A DNA stretch of 64,000 bases from Cladophialophora immunda (Eukaryota > Ascomycota > Eurotiomycetes > Chaetothyriales > Herpotrichiellaceae), in NCBI RefSeq assembly GCF_000835495.1, contig NW_015622547.1, forward strand, positions 3,038,001 through 3,102,000, read 5' to 3'. Positions 47,207-62,788 of the stretch are shown piece after piece (the first letter of the stretch is position 1; every line of letters begins with the position of its first letter). Below the pieces are notes generated by a model that saw only the letters and a program-made list of their open reading frames with translations, was not told the DNA's origin and did not search any database. The position numbers were made by a program, and so were the translations under genes.

Positions 47207-49390
47207 TCAGGCGAATGGAATGGACTGACCAGTACGCGAATGCGCCGCTAGCCATTCATTCATGTTCATAGGTTCAATGTGGTTCACATAGACATGGTCA
47301 GATTCCGCAGACACGGATAAATGGTTCGATATATTTAGACTCGATGGCGTCTCTCGTTGATTACCATGACCATGACTTCCTGCACTGGCATTTAAAGGCC
47401 ACTCTCTCGGATAGATTGGTGATATTGTCTGAGCCAGGGGTAGGTCATCTCTTTCGCCAGCCCGTCCGAGGTTCTGATAATGTCGAAGCACCATGAGATC
47501 GCCGACACTGATGCGCTGAGTGAGAAACGAAGCTAGAGGATCATGGGCTTCTGACATATCCGTTCTCAACTGATGGTCCTTGATTGAAGCGGCCAGCTCG
47601 AAAAATTCGCAGTAAAAAATAGCGTGCCAATAAATATCACGCAGCTGGCGCAAGAAGATCATACAAAGCTCAAATCGATTCTTATGAACTTGGAGTCTTT
47701 CTTCCGATCGTGAAGATCTAATCCCTAGGACATGCACAATGAGAGGCGCCAAGGTGAAGGTAACAGCGATTGTGGGACAGAATCTCACTAGGTCAAGGTT
47801 GACGAGGTGAGTGAACAGCTGAGTATTGTCCAAGGCCGCAAATTCAACCTTTTGCTGACAAGTAGTAGTCCAGTCCCCAGCTCCGTTCCACAGAGTAAGT
47901 GACTGATACAATGCAATGCGAATGGTATTCAAGCATGCATGTAAAATTGCGCGATACATAGTGGCGACTCCTATATTCCCTGAGACGGCTTGGAGATGGT
48001 CTTGTCGTTTGGCTTGAGGCGGCAGAGAGCGCATCCAGCGTTCTAGGGCATCTTCGCAGACCTGGAGTTGATCAGGAGGCGCCGCATCGGTCACCGAGCT
48101 TGAATAGCGCAGAGTGACAATGCCTTCAACGATCTGGCAAAGTTTAACAAATTCGATGAATATGGCCTTGATCTCAAGATCTTGCTCGGAATCCCCTTCC
48201 TCTCTGACATCGTCGAGCACCAGCATTGACGTGGTACAGTCCAGGCTGTTGATCATGAGAGGACGGCCGGTCCCTAGGCCATTGCAGCGGTCCCGTACGA
48301 TACATGCCCACCAAATTCGTGCCCACAAAGCCCGATGGGGGACATTGCCAGGATCCCTGTGCAGTCCGCTAACTTGAGCCAGGCTTATAGCTTGGTGGAT
48401 CCAATGCCACGTGTGCTTCCGTTCAGTGATAGAAGGATAGTATTGACTGATCAACAATAAGGCCTGAATAGTTGCAATCGGGTCTTCATCATAGTCGAGG
48501 TCATAGAGTCGGCGAGCCTTAAGGTAATATGCATGGCGTGCTTGTTTTCGGGATGTGAATCCCGCGGCCGAGATGACCTCAGAGGGCACAACTCCAATTG
48601 CTATGAAAAGCACAGCTTGGAGGAGCAGGAGACTCAAGTGTGAATTGCGAGGTGCCGACTCAGGACTAGATGCATTTTGAGCCGGGCTTGCGTGATGTGC
48701 AGCGTTTGGACTGGTGGTCATTGAAACTTCGATGGATTTAATGGATTGTAAAAACTCGGATTTCTGGACCACAGGGAAGAACGGGTGGAAGATAGTGAAG
48801 TAAGCATCAATCAGCGCCGAAAGGACATGTGGCGGAGGAATATCGAAGCAACCGACATTCTTGAGATAGTGGAGTTCATCCTCACTGCATCCTGAGACGG
48901 GAGCAAACGATCCTTGGTTTTTGTCCGATGCTAATTGAAGCACAATGTCCTCAAGAGGCCGTGCATCGGAACGTTGAGGCTGAGAAAGGCGCATCAAAAA
49001 GGCGTAATGGGGGACCGAATGCAATAATCTGTGTCTGGAGAAGGACGGTGTCCGTCGAGTTGAGCATTGCTCAATTCCCTCTGGAGTTGCAGACAACGAA
49101 TCGACAGTAGCGTCACTAGGCCTCAAGAGACCAGTCGCAGACGTGCCGATTGCATCGTGATGTGTTTGAACAGAAGTCGAAGATGGGAGAGTAGTGTTTG
49201 CTTCAGATAGAGGTCCTACAGCGGACCTTTGTCGCTTCTTCCTGTCAACAGCCAGGCATTCGAAGCCATCCTGATCACAATTCGAGCAGGGTGACCCTTT
49301 TGTTGCATAATCGCATCTGACTTTCCGTTTCCGACAAGACAGACAGGCTTTCGCTGCACGTCTGGTTTTGTATCGGGCTGTTGCAGGCAT
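47207..49390 (-). CDS. Zn2Cys6 transcription factor with fungal_trans domain
   Basis: 727 residues, one exon. The zinc cluster is Cys16, 19, 26, 35, 38 and 45 (C-x2-C-x6-C-x8-C-x2-C-x6-C), with the basic SCRKRKVRC segment, followed by basic VDRKKRQR. The middle homology region (about 175-560) is typical of fungal_trans: LSALIDAYFTIFHPFFPVV, EDPIATIQALLLISQYYP, WHWIHQAISLAQVSGLHRD and ALWARIWWACIVRDR. This class often binds CGG half-sites as homodimers. The gene sits inside the proposed fucoside locus and converges with the dehydratase gene (78-base gap). It is a good candidate for a pathway-specific activator. Its target sites are proposed, not shown. Confidence 0.95.
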   Translation of the reverse strand: MPATARYKTRRAAKACLSCRKRKVRCDYATKGSPCSNCDQDGFECLAVDRKKRQRSAVGPLSEANTTLPSSTSVQTHHDAIGTSATGLLRPSDATVDSLSATPEGIEQCSTRRTPSFSRHRLLHSVPHYAFLMRLSQPQRSDARPLEDIVLQLASDKNQGSFAPVSGCSEDELHYLKNVGCFDIPPPHVLSALIDAYFTIFHPFFPVVQKSEFLQSIKSIEVSMTTSPNAAHHASPAQNASSPESAPRNSHLSLLLLQAVLFIAIGVVPSEVISAAGFTSRKQARHAYYLKARRLYDLDYDEDPIATIQALLLISQYYPSITERKHTWHWIHQAISLAQVSGLHRDPGNVPHRALWARIWWACIVRDRCNGLGTGRPLMINSLDCTTSMLVLDDVREEGDSEQDLEIKAIFIEFVKLCQIVEGIVTLRYSSSVTDAAPPDQLQVCEDALERWMRSLPPQAKRQDHLQAVSGNIGVATMYRAILHACLNTIRIALYQSLTLWNGAGDWTTTCQQKVEFAALDNTQLFTHLVNLDLVRFCPTIAVTFTLAPLIVHVLGIRSSRSEERLQVHKNRFELCMIFLRQLRDIYWHAIFYCEFFELAASIKDHQLRTDMSEAHDPLASFLTQRISVGDLMVLRHYQNLGRAGERDDLPLAQTISPIYPREWPLNASAGSHGHGNQRETPSSLNISNHLSVSAESDHVYVNHIEPMNMNEWLAAHSRTGQSIPFA

Positions 49391-50189
49391 ACCATGTTCT
49401 CCTGTTGGCGGGACAGCTGCAATGAGATTTGGACATGCGCGGAGGGAGAATGCAGAGGCGGAGAGGCGCGCTCAAATGCCAAGACATGTCACGTGGCTGC
49501 AGTGCCTACAGCTTTCCACCCGCTACGAGACCTACCTCCTTGCCGCCCACACCCTTCATTACATCCTGTCTTGGAGGTGAACCCCGACAAATGCTACATA
49601 CGTAGTGCCGACACCCCTTCTCGATGGCTTCAATCACCCCCCAGGTGACCCTGAACGTCTCTTGATCCTATATCATGGGCAATCGCTCATCACCAATCCG
49701 CTGGCTTGCTCAGCCGTCTACGAAGCCACTTTCCGGGTCTAGAGAATGAGCCTGATGCCGCTTCGGCATTTCGGCTAGGAGAAGGTCTCGAACTTGCATG
49801 GTTAGAGCGTATTCGGGCTTACGCGCCTGGGGGCCGTCCATCTATCAAATCTACACGGTCCACAGACAATCTGGCCAACAACAAACCTGAGCATCCTACA
49901 TCGCTAGATGTCACAAGCCATCAACGACATCAGTTCAGACTTGGCTGAGAGTGTCGTCGTCCTGTACACCGACCGATGGAAAGCAGAGCTACCACCTGCA
50001 GTCCAAATGAACAGCACAGTCGAACGTCGATAACGATCAACGACGTCGCTATACAGTCGCGGATAAATGGGCGAGAATAGATGTCACGCTCAAAGGATAC
50101 CCCAATGCCGTGATCTGAGATTTCGAACCACAATGCTGGAGCTAACAATGTAGCGATTCAACTGCTTGGTGCTTCACAGACAATGGCAT
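49391..50189. other. intergenic region upstream of regulator
   Basis: About 0.8 kb between two minus-strand genes: regulator promoter and the 3' end of the esterase gene. CGG triplets cluster around 49440-49465 but without the N5 spacing. An 80-codon frame at 49706 has no family match that I recognise. Confidence 0.45.
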
Positions 50190-51044
50190 TCAGTCCTCTA
50201 AATGCTGCCATAATGACGAGGGCAGGTCCTTCGGGTCTATGTCAAAAATGTGTGGGAAGATCGTCTTCAGATTTTCGGACCTGAGTGCCGGCCACTGTTC
50301 GCGGACTGTCTGCAGCAGCAGGCCGTACCAGATTCGGTATCCGGTCGCTGTCAAGTGGACGCCATCCGTGGCCAATAACCCGGCGAGCGTTCCAGGAGTG
50401 GCGAGGCCTTGAGAGGAAGAATCTAATTGATTGCCCTCAACGCGTTCCCTCTGCCCGGGGATAGGCTGTCCTTCGCTCCACCCCGCAGCATCCATGAATG
50501 CCTGCCACAGGTCAACAAAAGCGACATTCCTTTGCTTTCCAAATTGTCTGGCGACCTGTGCTGCGGCATCCGAGTACAGTCTCGCCCTCTCGGTATATCG
50601 ATCCAGTGGCGCTTCAGGCGCGAGCTCGTTGACTGGTGCAGGCCCTACAAGGACCACTGCTTCAACTCCATGTCGCTTGGCTGCTGCCACCATGTACGAT
50701 AGATTTTCCTTATATCTGTCGATTGGCACGCTTTGTGAATGTGTGTTGTGGCTGGGATCTGCCGCATCGTTTGTACCAAAGAACATCACCAACAACTTGA
50801 TCACAGCATTGCGAGTTTCTGTGGTATGGGTCACTATCGGCGTTTCTGCCTGCAGAATGGCGTCGATGATGTGGCGTCCATGTTCCGTGTTGTACCCGCC
50901 ATATCCATGTGTTACGACCTGTAACTTGGACCAGTATTCGTGCTGCAGCGCCGGCGCAAGGTTGAAGCCACCAGCTTGATTGGAACTTTGCTCAGTTTGC
51001 GAATCACCAAACAGAACGATCTTTTTGACGACAATAGGTCTCAT
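50190..51044 (-). CDS. GDSL/SGNH hydrolase, Iah1-like esterase
   Basis: 284 residues in one exon. All four SGNH blocks are visible: GDS with nucleophile Ser15 in VLFGDSQTE, Gly in HGYGGYNT (about 49-50), Asn92 in FFGTND, and Asp227-x-x-His230 in TDGVHLTATGY. The overall layout matches the isoamyl-acetate-hydrolysing esterase (Iah1) group, soluble esterases acting on short-chain acetyl esters. There is no signal peptide, so it is probably cytosolic. Its position in the proposed fucoside locus suggests de-O-acetylation of an imported sugar or oligosaccharide, but this is inference. It is divergent from the sugar transporter gene. Confidence 0.9.
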   Translation of the reverse strand: MRPIVVKKIVLFGDSQTEQSSNQAGGFNLAPALQHEYWSKLQVVTHGYGGYNTEHGRHIIDAILQAETPIVTHTTETRNAVIKLLVMFFGTNDAADPSHNTHSQSVPIDRYKENLSYMVAAAKRHGVEAVVLVGPAPVNELAPEAPLDRYTERARLYSDAAAQVARQFGKQRNVAFVDLWQAFMDAAGWSEGQPIPGQRERVEGNQLDSSSQGLATPGTLAGLLATDGVHLTATGYRIWYGLLLQTVREQWPALRSENLKTIFPHIFDIDPKDLPSSLWQHLED

Positions 51045-51231
51045 GGCTGCGGATTAGGGAGTGGTTCACACTGCTGTTAAAATCACAATCTGTCAAGGTA
51101 ACCGCCCATCCTTACGCCAGAGACTTCAGTCACACAATCTCTGATGTCTTCCCTGACTCCTCTCTACATGTTCGTTCAGCGGCAGAAGGCATGCTTTCAG
51201 TGTCTCAGGCGCAGAAAATCGACTCTGCTTG

Positions 51232-51242
51232 CCGATTAACCG
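51232..51242 (-). promoter_or_regulatory. candidate Zn2Cys6 site, inverse orientation
   Basis: CCGATTAACCG on the plus strand reads CGGTTAATCGG on the minus strand: two CGG triplets five bases apart, 48 bases from the second site. Confidence 0.35.
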
Positions 51243-51290
51243 TAATGAGTATCAGCCGCCTACTGGCTCAACCAGTAGGAATACTGTCCT

Positions 51291-51301
51291 CGGCAATACG
51301 G
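51291..51301 (+). promoter_or_regulatory. candidate Zn2Cys6 site CGG-N5-CGG
   Basis: CGGCAATACGG, followed after three bases by a third CGG (51305-51307). One base differs from the site in the fucosidase/dehydratase promoter. Confidence 0.45.
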
Positions 51302-51745
51302 TTACGGCGAAATCCCGCCTGACTTTTGGCGGCTCAGAGAAGCGATGCTACCTTGACTTCTGCCTTCCCCATGGGGCAGGCCAGCAGATGGAGTGGAAAT
51401 TGTTGCAGATCATGCTGAAAGCGACCAAGTCTTCATGTCCCCCGCACTGTTGGCTGGTATAGCTAAACAAAACTTGGAATATGGGCAATTGGTGTCGGAT
51501 AACATGGCGGCTTTGATGTACTGTCATTGGTACTGGAGGCAACCGAAGCGGGAGGCTGGCAATGTTGCATTCAAGCCAGAATGCTCATAAGAACGAGATG
51601 CCTCTGCTGCAATGTCTTCATCGCCGCCGTCCAAACTTGACAGTATTGGAACAAGATTGTCCTTGTTTGCATTCTTCCTAAGCTCCTGTCTTGGTGCCTT
51701 TGCCTCAGTCCCGTTGAGCCTGGTATAACCAGCCCAGTAATCACC

Positions 51746-53631
51746 ATGGCCGCTAGCACCCAGACACAAGATAAGGATGGCACCACGTTCATCGAACATT
51801 CAGCCAGCCTGGAACCAGGCCTCACGGTGGAAAAGACCCTTACTGATGCAGAAGTCACTGGCAAGCTCGACAGCCTCAGCACCTCTATGGCCAACCAGGG
51901 CACCCACACGGAACATGAGCTTACCTATCTCGAGGCACTGAAGATTTACCGTAAAGGTGCCTTCTGGTCGATCTTCTTTTCACTGTCCATCATCATGCGC
52001 GCGTACGACATTGAGATAACAGGAAACTTCTTCGCCCTTCCCTCGTTCCAAAGTCATTTTGGCCACGAAGTACCTGGTCATGGCTATCAGATCCCTGCTA
52101 ACTGGCAGGTCGCCATGTCTATGGGTTCCCTGGTCGGACAGATAATCGGTGCATATATTGTTGCATGGCCAATGGAGAGGATTGGACGCCGGAAGACATT
52201 GGCTATCTATCTTCTGTTGACCTCCGCTCTGGTGTTCATGCAGGTCTTTGCTCCGAACATTGAGGTCTTGACAACAAGCATGTGTAAGTGTTTCATGACG
52301 ACCATACAATGGAGCAACAGAGACTGACTGCTCATTTCTGCCCTCAATAGACTTGTCGGGCATTATCTGGGGTGGATACTGCGTCCTTGCACCAACTTAT
52401 GCTTCCGAGTGTCTTCCAATGAAACTCCGAGGGTTCTTAACTGGATACATCAACCTGTGCTATGTGATGGGCCAGTTTATCCAGACAGGAATCACCAGAG
52501 GCTTCATCAACAGAGCAGACAAGTGGGCTTACAAAATACCGTACTGTATCCAGTGGGCATGGCCGATTATCATCCTCCCAGGTCTGATTTGGGCCCCAGA
52601 AAGCCCGTGGTGGCTCGTGCGTCAGCATAAGATGGAGGAAGCGGAGCGCTCTCTCAAGAGACTGTCGGGAGAGCACGAGAAGGTGCAAGTGACGAACACC
52701 CTGGCCATGATGGTGAAAACGGGTAAGTGCTTTCTGTCGTTATACAGGCTTAGCCGCAAGATATTCTTGTTCTTGGTAGCCATGAGACGCCGATGCTAAC
52801 TCGAGGGACTGTCTAGATCTTTATGAACGCGAGGTCGAAGTCGGCACCACTTACATGGATTGCTGGAAGGGCCCGAATCGCAGGAGGATGGAGATTTGCA
52901 TCATGCTCTTCGTCATCCAGAACTTCTCAGGCAATCCGGTGGGCTTTGCGACTTATCTCTTTGAGCAAGTTGGATTGAGTGCCAAACACTCCTTTGACAT
53001 GGGGCTTGGGTGAGTTCTCAGCAAGGAAGACCCCAACTCCTTATTCTTTGTTCAGATAACTAACATGGTCCCACCGCACCATAGACTCAACGGCCTTGGA
53101 TTTCTCGGGACTCTTGCGTCTGCCTTCCCACTCATCTACTTTGGAAGACGATTCTGTTACATGGCAGGCCTCGCCTATGTCATCGTCATTCTCTTCGTTG
53201 TGGCCTTCATGTGTCTTGCGTCGGACTATGCAAGCAACCCATCGTACTCTTGGGCGCAAGCAGCACTCTTATGCACCCTCCAGTTTGTTTGGCAGATGAC
53301 TCTCGGCCCGCTTACCTACGTTGTGGTGTGCGAAACTCCGTCCACGAAACTCAGATCGAAGACGATAGCTCTGGCAACAGTGATCGATGCAGCAACCGGA
53401 CTTGTCACTACAGTGATTGGCCCGTACCTCCTTAACCCTGGCGCGGCAAATGCTGGAGCGAAGATTGAGTTTTTGTACGGCGGCATCTCCATCATCTCAC
53501 TCACATGGTGCTTCTTCCGTCTTCCCGAGACCAAGAATCGGACTTTTGAGGAGTTGGATATCTTGTTCGAGAAACGGGTGCCGGCGCGACAGTTCAAGGG
53601 TTACGTTATTGATCGTTCTGACGAGCAATAA
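51746..53631 (+). CDS. MFS sugar transporter, maltose-permease-like (SP family)
   Basis: Exons 51746-52283, 52351-52722, 52817-53009 and 53085-53631 give 549 residues. The three introns (GTAAGT..ATAG, GTAAGT..CTAG, GTGAGT..ATAG) restore frame. Twelve-helix sugar-porter layout with a long hydrophilic N terminus. Signatures: GRRKTLAIYLLL, LPMKLRGFLTGYINLCYVMGQ, WPIIILPGLIWAPESPWWLV, the mid-loop KRLSG, LGPLTYVVVCETPSTKLRSK and FRLPETKNRTFEELD. The PESPWWLV and YVVVCETPSTKLRSKT motifs are those of the maltose/alpha-glucoside permease branch (Mal-type), whose members import di- and oligosaccharides by proton symport. Context suggests a fucosylated saccharide as substrate; the family alone does not prove it. 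Plasma membrane. Confidence 0.93.
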
Positions 53632-54189
53632 GGGAAGAGGTTTAGGTGATCTGTGGATGGAGAATCACACGGACTTTTGCTTGCAACTGCGTTTCATAGC
53701 TGATAGGTATCGATACAAAGAACGGCGACGGGAAGATTGTACACCTAAACTGCAGGAATTGAACGTTTGGGATAAATGAACTGCCGTTTCTGCCAAGTAT
53801 TGAGCGATCGTCACAGTTGGAGGTACGTCTTCGAGATCGCGGTCGCTGTCCGGAGACAGTCCCGGCAGGAGAGCCGTGCGTGGCCGTTGCACAGTATGGA
53901 TGGTTTGGAGTATGTTTGCCAGCCTGATCTACCGGCGTGGAGAATGCGGGGAAAGGAGGGCAAATGGACTCTTATATAGATACAGCATTCCTTATAGAGG
54001 CTGCATTTCTGGCATATGCTGTATGGACCAACCTTGAAGAAAGCCGCACGAACCACACAATAGATAGCATCACGATTCTCTCGGCGCTGGCTGGTCCTTT
54101 CATCCTTCTTGAGGTGCTTGCCCGCATCTTGTGACGCCTCAGCGACCCTGCGACGTTCGTGACACCGCGCGCCTTGCTGCCGACTAGCC
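53632..54189. other. intergenic region
   Basis: About 560 bases between tandem genes. A 65-codon frame at 53937-54134 has two hydrophobic stretches, but no ATG context or relatives support a gene. Confidence 0.4.
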
Positions 54190-55248
54190 ATGGCAGTGGA
54201 GAAGAGAGTCTTCCTCATAGGACCGGGTCTGATCGGCACTGACCTGCTCGAGCTCCTCGTGGAAGCCGGCTATGAAGTCACCACCATGGTCCGCCGCGAG
54301 GCACATGCAGCACAGGTCAAAGACCTCGGCGCCCACGTGGTCATGGGCACTTTGGACGACAAAGACACCATCCGCAAACACACGGCCGCGAGTCCCATCG
54401 TCATCCACACCGCGACGGCCGACCATCTGCCTTCTGTCGAGGCCGTGCTGGACGGCGTGCGCCAACGTGCCTCGCAAGGCCTGGAATCCATCTTCATGCA
54501 CACCAGCGGGACGAGCGTGCTGGTCGACAACTCCAAGGGCATGTACAAATCCGACACGATCTACTCGGACGAACGGCCCGAGGAGATCGACAGCGTGCCG
54601 GACACGGCGCCGCACCGTGAAATCGACCTCGCCATCCTCGCGGCGCGGAGGGAGCTGGGCACCAAGGCCAAGATCGTCATCGTGCTGCCGTGCCTGGTGT
54701 ACGGCATCGGCAAGTGCTCCGGACGCGTGTCCATGCAGCTGCCGACCATGGTGCGGTTCGCGCTGAAGCACGGCTGGGCCCCGGTCATCGGCAAGGGCGT
54801 CTCGGTGCGGAGCAACATCCACGTCCAGGACCTGGTGCGCGGGTACATGGTCATCCTGGACTGGATGCAGCGCACCAGCGCGGCCGAGGTGCTGTCGAAC
54901 CCGTACTTTTTCTGCAGCACCGGGCAAGACATGGCGTGGGGGGATGCCGCGGCCGAGATAGGGCGGCTGTTGCACCAGGCGGGCAGGATCAAGGATCCCA
55001 CGCCGCGACCTGTCCCGCCCGAGCTCTACGGCGACTTGTTCGGCGTGTATAGTCCAACCACCGTCGGGGCGAATTCTAGGAGTCGTGCCGACAGGCTGCG
55101 GAAGCTGGGATGGAAGCCCACGGAGAAGGGGGTCTTGGAATCATTGCGCGAGGACGAGGCGCCGGTCCTGCTGAGAGAAACAGGTCCGTTCAATGGGTAC
55201 ACTGGCCTCGCGTCTTCAGGTACACACGTGCTGAAGAGCTTGGAATAG
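54190..55248 (+). CDS. atypical Rossmann-fold NAD(P)-dependent epimerase/reductase
   Basis: 352 residues, one exon, GC-rich. The N-terminal cofactor loop is VFLIGPGLIGTDLLELL (GxGxxG), followed by VTTMVRRE, a strand-2 Arg pattern suggesting NADP, and a TLDD segment. The extended-SDR layout continues with IVIHTATAD, IFMHTSGTSVLV, VLPCLVYGIGKC and NIHVQDLVRGYMVI, and a C-terminal substrate part with GWKPTEKGVLESLRED. The catalytic Tyr-x-x-x-Lys is not obvious; the equivalent region reads APHREIDLAI, with His in the Tyr position, as in other fungal nucleoside-diphosphate-sugar epimerase-like proteins. It lies 560 bases past the sugar transporter, so a link to the fucoside locus is possible but weak. 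Confidence 0.85.
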   Translation: MAVEKRVFLIGPGLIGTDLLELLVEAGYEVTTMVRREAHAAQVKDLGAHVVMGTLDDKDTIRKHTAASPIVIHTATADHLPSVEAVLDGVRQRASQGLESIFMHTSGTSVLVDNSKGMYKSDTIYSDERPEEIDSVPDTAPHREIDLAILAARRELGTKAKIVIVLPCLVYGIGKCSGRVSMQLPTMVRFALKHGWAPVIGKGVSVRSNIHVQDLVRGYMVILDWMQRTSAAEVLSNPYFFCSTGQDMAWGDAAAEIGRLLHQAGRIKDPTPRPVPPELYGDLFGVYSPTTVGANSRSRADRLRKLGWKPTEKGVLESLREDEAPVLLRETGPFNGYTGLASSGTHVLKSLE

Positions 55249-55607
55249 TTTATGTGGCAGTTGTGGAAGACAGTCCGGATGGGAAAAAAGGGCCCTGGCG
55301 GCGGAAACAGTGTCTGTTGCAAACGGGCTGGCAGACAGGCAAAGCCAAAAGTCTGTGGGATATAGCAAGGTAGTAATTCTAGAAGTATGGTGTGTAGCAA
55401 GGTACCTGGGTAGAAGTCAATGCCAGGGCGTGAAGGGGAATTCGGCATTGCGCTCTTTTCCGCCACTGCGAGAGATTACATATCTTGCTAGTTAATCGTC
55501 CTAAGACAGGCTTCACAAATATGCAGAAATCGACGGGACATTCATCTCCTGGGCCATGACTTTGCCATTCCCGTCACTTCATTGTCTCTAACAGAGCATC
55601 TGCTACC
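55249..55607. other. intergenic region
   Basis: About 360 bases between tandem genes. Nothing is recognised. Confidence 0.4.
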
Positions 55608-56990
55608 ATGTTGGCACAACTGCTGCAAGAGCTAGACATACGCAGCGTCCTCCACAGCGCGCTCAGAATTATTCTGCTAATCAACTGCGCCATATTCATC
55701 ATAAGAGGCATCAGGCACATCTACATCACCCGCAGGTCACCAAAGCACTTGCGACGAGTAGGTATCGATGGCCTCAGCAACCTCGCCGACCAGTACGATA
55801 TCAAGTACGACCATGACGAAGAAGCCGCCGCGAAGAGTCCGATTGTGGTCAAAGCACTCTACATCCATCCCATAAAGTCCTGCGCCCCTATCGAGCTAGA
55901 GCGGGCGCAGCTCACAAAGACAGGCTTTGCGTATGACCGATGTTTTGCGCTGGCGGTCGAAGTGAAGAAGGATGAATGGCAGTTTATCAGTCAACGGACC
56001 AAACCTCAAATGGCGCGGATCCAGCAGGAGTTGTGGTTACCGGGGCCGAATGGTAAGCGAGGCGATATACTCGTCGAAGCAGGTGGCTGTCTCACCGTGA
56101 GCTTCCCTGACCCGGATCCTGCGCATCCTCTCCAGCGCCTGAAAGCCATGTTCGAGACATGGTCATTGTCTGCGCGGCCCGAGGTTCGCTTTACGGTACC
56201 TCTACTCCCAACGCCGGACCATATCAATCAAATGAAGATCCAGATGAGGCACTTTACGATCCATAGTCGCCAGGCTACGGGTCTTGATCTGGGCAAGCTT
56301 CCCGATGTCGCCGCAGCGATACCCAAGCTGAAGCGCTTCCTCGGCCTCCCCGCGCGTCAGAATCTGACCCTGACGAGGTGCACACCCGACACACTGGTCC
56401 GCACAACCAGAAATCTAGCTCCACTGGAGCACATCGGCACTCCCGCCATGCATGGCTACACCGATCAACAGCCTGTCCACATCATCAACTTGTCGTCCGT
56501 GCATACGGTGTCAAAGCTTCTTCCACCGGAGAACCAGCCTCTCAGCGCCCTCCGCTTCCGCGCAAACATATATCTGACTGGAGCGCCTGCATTCTCGGAA
56601 GAAACGTGGAAGAGGTACCGGATCTTGCCCAAGACTGCGAGCTCTGGAATGCCTACGAAGGTACCAAGCGCCTTGTCGGTGGTGTGCCGGACGTCACGCT
56701 GCACCATGCCCAACGTCAATCCAGACACGGGGACCTTTGAACACGACAATTCACGTCCGGATCGAAAGAAAGGAGTTCCGCAGCCCAGTACGACTTTGAT
56801 CGAACACCGCACAGTCGAAGACGGGAACCCTGCCGCACTGGGGTACCTGGGAATGCATTGCGTGCCTGAGGATTCCAGCCTCAGAGAGGCGCGTCATCAC
56901 AACGGTGAGCTTTATGTCGAGGTTGGCGACGAGATTGAGGTCCTGGAAACGGGGTCTCATCTTTATGGCTCTACGGGGAATGACTACTAG
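55608..56990 (+). CDS. membrane-anchored MOSC-domain protein (mARC-like)
   Basis: 460 residues, one exon. An N-terminal helix (about 15-33, ALRIILLINCAIFII) should anchor it in a membrane, followed by a basic stretch. A MOSC N-terminal beta-barrel begins VVKALYIHPIKSCAPIEL and AYDRCFALAVE; the MOSC domain proper follows, with HGYTDQQPVHIINLSSVHTV, ALRFRANIYLTGAPAF and the conserved cysteine of SVVCRTSRCTMPNVNPDTG that ligates molybdenum in mARC enzymes. Such proteins reduce N-hydroxylated compounds or transfer sulfur for Moco. No frame damage is seen. Confidence 0.9.
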   Translation: MLAQLLQELDIRSVLHSALRIILLINCAIFIIRGIRHIYITRRSPKHLRRVGIDGLSNLADQYDIKYDHDEEAAAKSPIVVKALYIHPIKSCAPIELERAQLTKTGFAYDRCFALAVEVKKDEWQFISQRTKPQMARIQQELWLPGPNGKRGDILVEAGGCLTVSFPDPDPAHPLQRLKAMFETWSLSARPEVRFTVPLLPTPDHINQMKIQMRHFTIHSRQATGLDLGKLPDVAAAIPKLKRFLGLPARQNLTLTRCTPDTLVRTTRNLAPLEHIGTPAMHGYTDQQPVHIINLSSVHTVSKLLPPENQPLSALRFRANIYLTGAPAFSEETWKRYRILPKTASSGMPTKVPSALSVVCRTSRCTMPNVNPDTGTFEHDNSRPDRKKGVPQPSTTLIEHRTVEDGNPAALGYLGMHCVPEDSSLREARHHNGELYVEVGDEIEVLETGSHLYGSTGNDY

Positions 56991-62640
<5,650 letters not shown>

Positions 62641-62655
62641 GGAGAGGAACCGCAT

Positions 62656-62690
62656 TGCTTGCTTGCTTGTGTGCTTGCTTGATTGATCGA
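62656..62690. repeat. (GCTT)n-type tetranucleotide repeat
   Basis: TGCTTGCTTGCTTGTGTGCTTGCTTGATTGATCG: imperfect GCTT/GATT tandem units 16 bases after the AROM stop. Confidence 0.6.
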
Positions 62691-62760
62691 TCCATCTCTA
62701 CGAAAAATTATAGAATGGGGGATATGTCTGGTCTGGGCCTGTTGGAGAACAGTGCGAAAA

Positions 62761-62788
62761 CCTGGGAAACCTGGGAAACCTGGGAAAG
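62761..62788. repeat. three tandem copies of CCTGGGAAA
   Basis: Perfect 9-base unit CCTGGGAAA repeated three times, then a partial copy. Probably in the 3' untranslated region of one of the two genes. Confidence 0.7.

Larger units (their letters stand above)
51045..51745. promoter_or_regulatory. divergent promoter, GDSL esterase / MFS sugar transporter
   Basis: 701 bases between outward-facing starts. It holds two CGG-N5-CGG arrangements on opposite strands (51232-51242 and 51291-51301) plus an extra CGG at 51305. No gene is supported inside. Confidence 0.6.

Noticed and set aside
53937..54134. 65-codon frame with hydrophobic stretches after the sugar transporter
   Set aside because: Could be a small membrane protein, but start context, bias and relatives are lacking.
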